Below are positions 14,210-17,546 of a stretch of DNA of 17,546 bases, in pieces; position 1 is the stretch's first letter, and each line of letters opens with the position of its first letter. The position numbers were made by a program, and so were the translations under genes. The stretch comes from Udaeobacter sp025935755 (GTDB lineage Bacteria; Verrucomicrobiota; Verrucomicrobiia; Chthoniobacterales; UBA10450), in NCBI GenBank assembly GCA_036278715.1, contig DASUKN010000052.1, positions 1-17,546 of the forward strand, given 5' to 3'. The notes under the pieces were generated by a model. It ran no database searches, had not been told where the DNA came from, and was given only the letters and a program-made list of their open reading frames with translations.

Positions 14210-14335
14210 GTTTGGAGTGCCGCCTTTAGTCGGTCATAAGCGGAAATCCTTACGTTCAAATTGAATTCTGCACCGCGTGCAGTCCGCGTTTAAACGCTCG
14301 CCGGAGGAAACCCGCCTAAAGGCGGAACTCCAAAC
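14210..14335. repeat. 126-bp inverted-repeat element between divergent genes
   Basis: The arms 14210-14229 and 14316-14335 are reverse complements at 19 of 20 positions. Inside lie a perfect 6-bp hairpin, CTGCAC-CGC-GTGCAG (14268-14282), and a perfect 12-base palindrome, GCGTTTAAACGC (14286-14297). The right end also has CCGCC-TAAA-GGCGG (14312-14325). It encodes no protein. It resembles a small non-autonomous palindromic or MITE-like element and sits 51 bases before the start of the Asp-box protein. The rest of the 369-base gap (14017-14385) holds no gene that I can see. Confidence 0.75.
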
Positions 14336-14385
14336 ACCGCCCAATTCCAGTTGAACAAAAGCGCAACCTTCACACTCTATAGCGC

Positions 14386-17300
14386 ATGATTGCGTCGCAT
14401 TACCGCTTTCCTGCGCTGGTTGGAGTTATCCTGACTGTTTTCATCTCCTCAGCTTCTGTCCAATCTGCTACGTCCCCTACTCCAGTCCCACCCGGAGCGA
14501 TCGACGAAAAATTGTTCAATGGAATGCGTTGGCGGCAAATCGGTCCGTTCCGCGGTGGGCGCTCGCTGGCAGTCGAAGGCGTCGTCGGTGAACCGGACAC
14601 CTATTATTTCGGAGCAGTTGCCGGCGGCGTTTGGAAGACGATCGACGGTGGGGCAAATTGGGTGCCGCTTTTCGACAAAGCACCGATTTCTTCCATCGGC
14701 GCCATCGCAGTGGCGCCATCGGATCACAATGTGATTTATGTCGGAACAGGTGAAGCCGCGATTCGCGGCAACACCACATATGGCACTGGCGTCTTCAAAT
14801 CCATCGATGGCGGAAAAAACTGGGAGAACGTTGGGCTGAAGGATACGCACCAGATCGGCGCACTCATCGTCGATCCGAGGAACGAGAACGTGGCTCTCGT
14901 AGCAGCGCTCGGCCACGCATTTGGACCAAATCAGGAGCGTGGAATTTTTCGGACAAGCGACGGCGGAAAAACGTGGACGAAAGTTTTATCGAAAGATGAA
15001 AACACAGGCGGCATCGACGTTGTTTTCGATCCGCATAATCCCAACATCGTGTTCGCATCACTTTGGCAGGCGCGGAGGCAGCCGTGGTTTTTCTCCAGTG
15101 GCGGTCCGGGCAGCGGATTGTATCGATCGGAAGACAATGGCGTAACATGGAAACATTTGCAGGGAAATGGTCTCCCCGATGGAATTCTTGGCAGGATCGG
15201 CATTGCTGTTTCCGGAGCCGATTCCAATCGCGTCTATGCCATTATCGAGGCGAAAGAGGGCGGTCTGTACCGCTCCGATGACGCCGGGCAGAACTGGACG
15301 CGAGTAAATGATGATGGCCGCTTTCGTCAGCGCGCCTGGTATTTCAGCAAAGTCTACACCGATCCAAAATCGGCCGACACGGTTTACTTGTTAAACACCG
15401 GGCTTTTCAAATCGGTCGACGGCGGAAAGACATTCAACCTGATGCCGGCAAGGCACGGAGATCATCACGGCCTGTGGATTGATCCGACGAATCCGAACCG
15501 AATCGCAAATGTGAGTGATGGCGGCGTCAGCATTTCCACGGATGGCGGCAAAAACTGGACCACTCAAAACAATCAGCCGACCGCGCAATTCTATCACGTT
15601 GCCGTGGACAACGCGTTCCCGTATCACATCTACGGCGCGCAACAGGACAATTCGAACGTAGGCATTGCGAGCCGCACCGACTCAGGGGTGATTGGCCGCG
15701 CGAATTGGTTCGAGGCTGGCGGCGGTGAATGCGGGTTCGTTGTGCCTGACCCGCGTGACTGGCACATCATCTACTCGAACAACGAGGGTTTCATTAACCG
15801 CTACAATAAAAGCAAAGAGGAAGTGCAAGACGTTAGTCCGTTTCCACTGGACAACTCCGGTCACGGCGCTGCCGATTTGAAGCATCGTTTCCAGTGGGTC
15901 TCGCCTCTTATGCTTTCGCCGCATAATCCCGATGTGCTGTACACCGCAGGCGAATCCGTTTTCAAATCCACCGATGACGGACAAAGCTGGGCGCAGATCA
16001 GCGGAGATCTCACCCGCAACGACAAATCCAAACAGCAGCCGAGCGGCGGTCCGCTGACAAACGACATCACCTCTGTTGAATATTATGACACGGTGTTCGC
16101 GCTGGCTGAGTCGCCAGTAAATAAAGGAACACTATGGGCAGGCACAGATGACGGACTCGTTCATGTTACCACTGATGACGGCCAGCATTGGTCAAAAGTG
16201 ACGCCGAAGATGCCTGAATGGAGCACTGTCAGCCTGATCGATCCTTCGCCGCACGACGCGAACACCGCATACGTAGCTGTCGACCGGCATAAACTCGACG
16301 ATTTCAAACCGTACATTTTCAAGACGACGGATCTCGGAAAAAACTGGAGCGCGATCGCCACTGGAATTCCTGACGGCGCATATGTGCACGCCGTTCGCGA
16401 AGATCCGAAGCGGAAAGGTTTGCTCTACGCCGGAACCGAACTCGGCGTTTTCGTTTCCTTTGATGACGGCGCCCGCTGGCAACCATTACAGCTCAATCTG
16501 CCGATAACACCGATACACGATCTTGTTATCAAAGATGACGACCTGGTAGTTGCGACCCACGGACGCTCGTTCTGGGTGCTCGACAATTTAACACCGCTTC
16601 GGCAACTCAATGCGCAAGCCCCTTCGGACGTGGTTCTGTATCAACCGCAAACCGCGTTGCGTTTGCATTACCCGGAGGAATTCGACAAACGCCAGCCAGT
16701 GGGTGAAAACCCGCCGGCCGGCGCGATGATCGACTACTATTTCAGAACCGCGCCGAAAGAGGAAGTGACGCTCGATATCCTCGACAATTCCGGCAGGCTC
16801 GTTAGGCATCTTTCGAGCAAAGAGAAAAAGGAAGCTGAACAACCGGCTGAATGGCCGGATCGGGTCGAGCGAGTGAAAACGATCCCCGCCAGGGAGGGAA
16901 TGAACCGGTTCGCATGGGACCTGCGCTATAATGATCCGGTTCAAATACCGGGCGCATTTTATTCGAGCACAGGACCGAAGGGCCCATTGGCATTGCCGGG
17001 CGAATACCAGGTGAAGCTAACCGTGGGCGGCAAATCGCAGACCGCTCCACTTCATTTGGAGATCGATCCGCGAAACAAAGGACAGGAAGCAGCATTGCAA
17101 AAGCAGTTCATGTTAGCAATGCAGGTGAACGAACGAATGTCGCACCTGCACCAGGCAGTCAATGAAATCCGCGATTTGCGAACGCAAATCCAAAACTTGC
17201 ATAAGCGTTTCGGTGATGACCAACGCTTGAAACCGGCGCTCACAGCTGCCGACGGTCTCGATCAAAAAATGTCCGAAGTCGAACAAAAACTCATCCAGGT

Positions 17301-17546
17301 GAACATGAAAGGCTCGGAAGCGAACCTCGCTTTCCCAAACATGTTGAATGAACGGTTTGACACATTTAGTCACGTCATTGAGTCCGGCGATAACGAACCG
17401 ACCAAACCACAGCTCGAGGTATTCGAAATGTTAGATAACCAACTCCAGGAGCAGTTAAAGAAGTGGGCGCAGCTCAAACAGGAAGACGTCGCGAAAGTCG
17501 GCGAATTAATTAAGCAAGCGAACTTACCGGCGCTGATCGTCGGAGA
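14386..17546 (+). CDS. Secreted Asp-box (BNR/sortilin-type) beta-propeller protein, truncated by the window edge
   Basis: The frame is open from ATG 14386 to the right edge (over 1,050 codons, no stop). An N-terminal hydrophobic stretch (about 8-27) looks like a signal peptide, so it is probably secreted or periplasmic. Eleven Asp-box motifs (S/T-x-D-x-G-x-x-W/F) occur at about 85-92, 139-146, 190-197, 248-255, 297-304, 343-350, 384-391, 528-535, 595-602, 647-654 and 691-698, giving one or two beta-propellers of the VPS10/glycosyl-hydrolase-like class. 'THGRSFWVLD' (724-733) closes that region. An Ig/FlgD-like beta domain follows (about 755-895), then a helical, probably coiled-coil tail. These proteins are often labelled glycosyl hydrolase, but no catalytic residues can be assigned here. 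Being exported, it is a conceivable T2SS substrate. Confidence 0.9.
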   Translation, partial: MIASHYRFPALVGVILTVFISSASVQSATSPTPVPPGAIDEKLFNGMRWRQIGPFRGGRSLAVEGVVGEPDTYYFGAVAGGVWKTIDGGANWVPLFDKAPISSIGAIAVAPSDHNVIYVGTGEAAIRGNTTYGTGVFKSIDGGKNWENVGLKDTHQIGALIVDPRNENVALVAALGHAFGPNQERGIFRTSDGGKTWTKVLSKDENTGGIDVVFDPHNPNIVFASLWQARRQPWFFSSGGPGSGLYRSEDNGVTWKHLQGNGLPDGILGRIGIAVSGADSNRVYAIIEAKEGGLYRSDDAGQNWTRVNDDGRFRQRAWYFSKVYTDPKSADTVYLLNTGLFKSVDGGKTFNLMPARHGDHHGLWIDPTNPNRIANVSDGGVSISTDGGKNWTTQNNQPTAQFYHVAVDNAFPYHIYGAQQDNSNVGIASRTDSGVIGRANWFEAGGGECGFVVPDPRDWHIIYSNNEGFINRYNKSKEEVQDVSPFPLDNSGHGAADLKHRFQWVSPLMLSPHNPDVLYTAGESVFKSTDDGQSWAQISGDLTRNDKSKQQPSGGPLTNDITSVEYYDTVFALAESPVNKGTLWAGTDDGLVHVTTDDGQHWSKVTPKMPEWSTVSLIDPSPHDANTAYVAVDRHKLDDFKPYIFKTTDLGKNWSAIATGIPDGAYVHAVREDPKRKGLLYAGTELGVFVSFDDGARWQPLQLNLPITPIHDLVIKDDDLVVATHGRSFWVLDNLTPLRQLNAQAPSDVVLYQPQTALRLHYPEEFDKRQPVGENPPAGAMIDYYFRTAPKEEVTLDILDNSGRLVRHLSSKEKKEAEQPAEWPDRVERVKTIPAREGMNRFAWDLRYNDPVQIPGAFYSSTGPKGPLALPGEYQVKLTVGGKSQTAPLHLEIDPRNKGQEAALQKQFMLAMQVNERMSHLHQAVNEIRDLRTQIQNLHKRFGDDQRLKPALTAADGLDQKMSEVEQKLIQVNMKGSEANLAFPNMLNERFDTFSHVIESGDNEPTKPQLEVFEMLDNQLQEQLKKWAQLKQEDVAKVGELIKQANLPALIVG

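Noticed and set aside
14351..14381. Promoter TTGAAC...TCTATA before the Asp-box gene
   Set aside because: The -10-like box is so close that transcription would start at or after the ATG, and the spacing is loose.

Overview
The window looks like a chromosomal piece of a Gram-negative, moderately GC-rich, free-living bacterium. Four things point to the Verrucomicrobiota, perhaps a soil Chthoniobacterales-type lineage: a split type II secretion locus, pseudopilins cleaved after Ala in an 'AFTLIE' context, intergenic DNA full of short palindromic and octamer repeats, and a giant secreted BNR/Asp-box protein. The phylum call is inference from style, since there is no rRNA or marker gene here.

Layout. 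1-930: a tRNA-Cys(GCA) gene, a probable frameshifted small exported or membrane protein on the minus strand, and octamer/heptamer minisatellite DNA. 928-4107 (+): gspF, an unrecognised exported protein, a cluster of palindromic repeats, and the major pseudopilin gspG. 9465-4190 (-): gspH-gspI-gspJ-gspK-gspL-gspM followed by an exported protein that I suggest is a GspC/PilP-like periplasmic component. This run is tightly packed and converges on gspG. A class I methyltransferase (10288-9512, -) lies 46 bp upstream of gspH and may lead that operon. 10408-11406 (+): an FTR1-type iron permease, divergent from the methyltransferase. 14016-11460 (-): an AlgI-type MBOAT acyltransferase overlapping an SGNH-like membrane-anchored partner, a typical pair for O-acylating a surface or secreted glycan. 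14017-14385: a 369-bp divergent intergenic region rich in inverted repeats. 14386 to the right edge (+): a secreted Asp-box beta-propeller protein, incomplete.

How it fits together: GspG with GspH/I/J/K forms the pseudopilus. GspF, GspL and GspM form much of the inner-membrane platform. The secretin (GspD), ATPase (GspE), a classical GspC and the prepilin peptidase are absent here and must lie elsewhere. Two exported proteins of unknown function sit inside this locus and are the best candidates for lineage-specific secretion parts. The most distinctive non-coding feature is how many gene junctions in and around the secretion locus carry repeats. One palindromic element at the gspI/gspJ junction appears to encode most of the unusually long GspJ leader.
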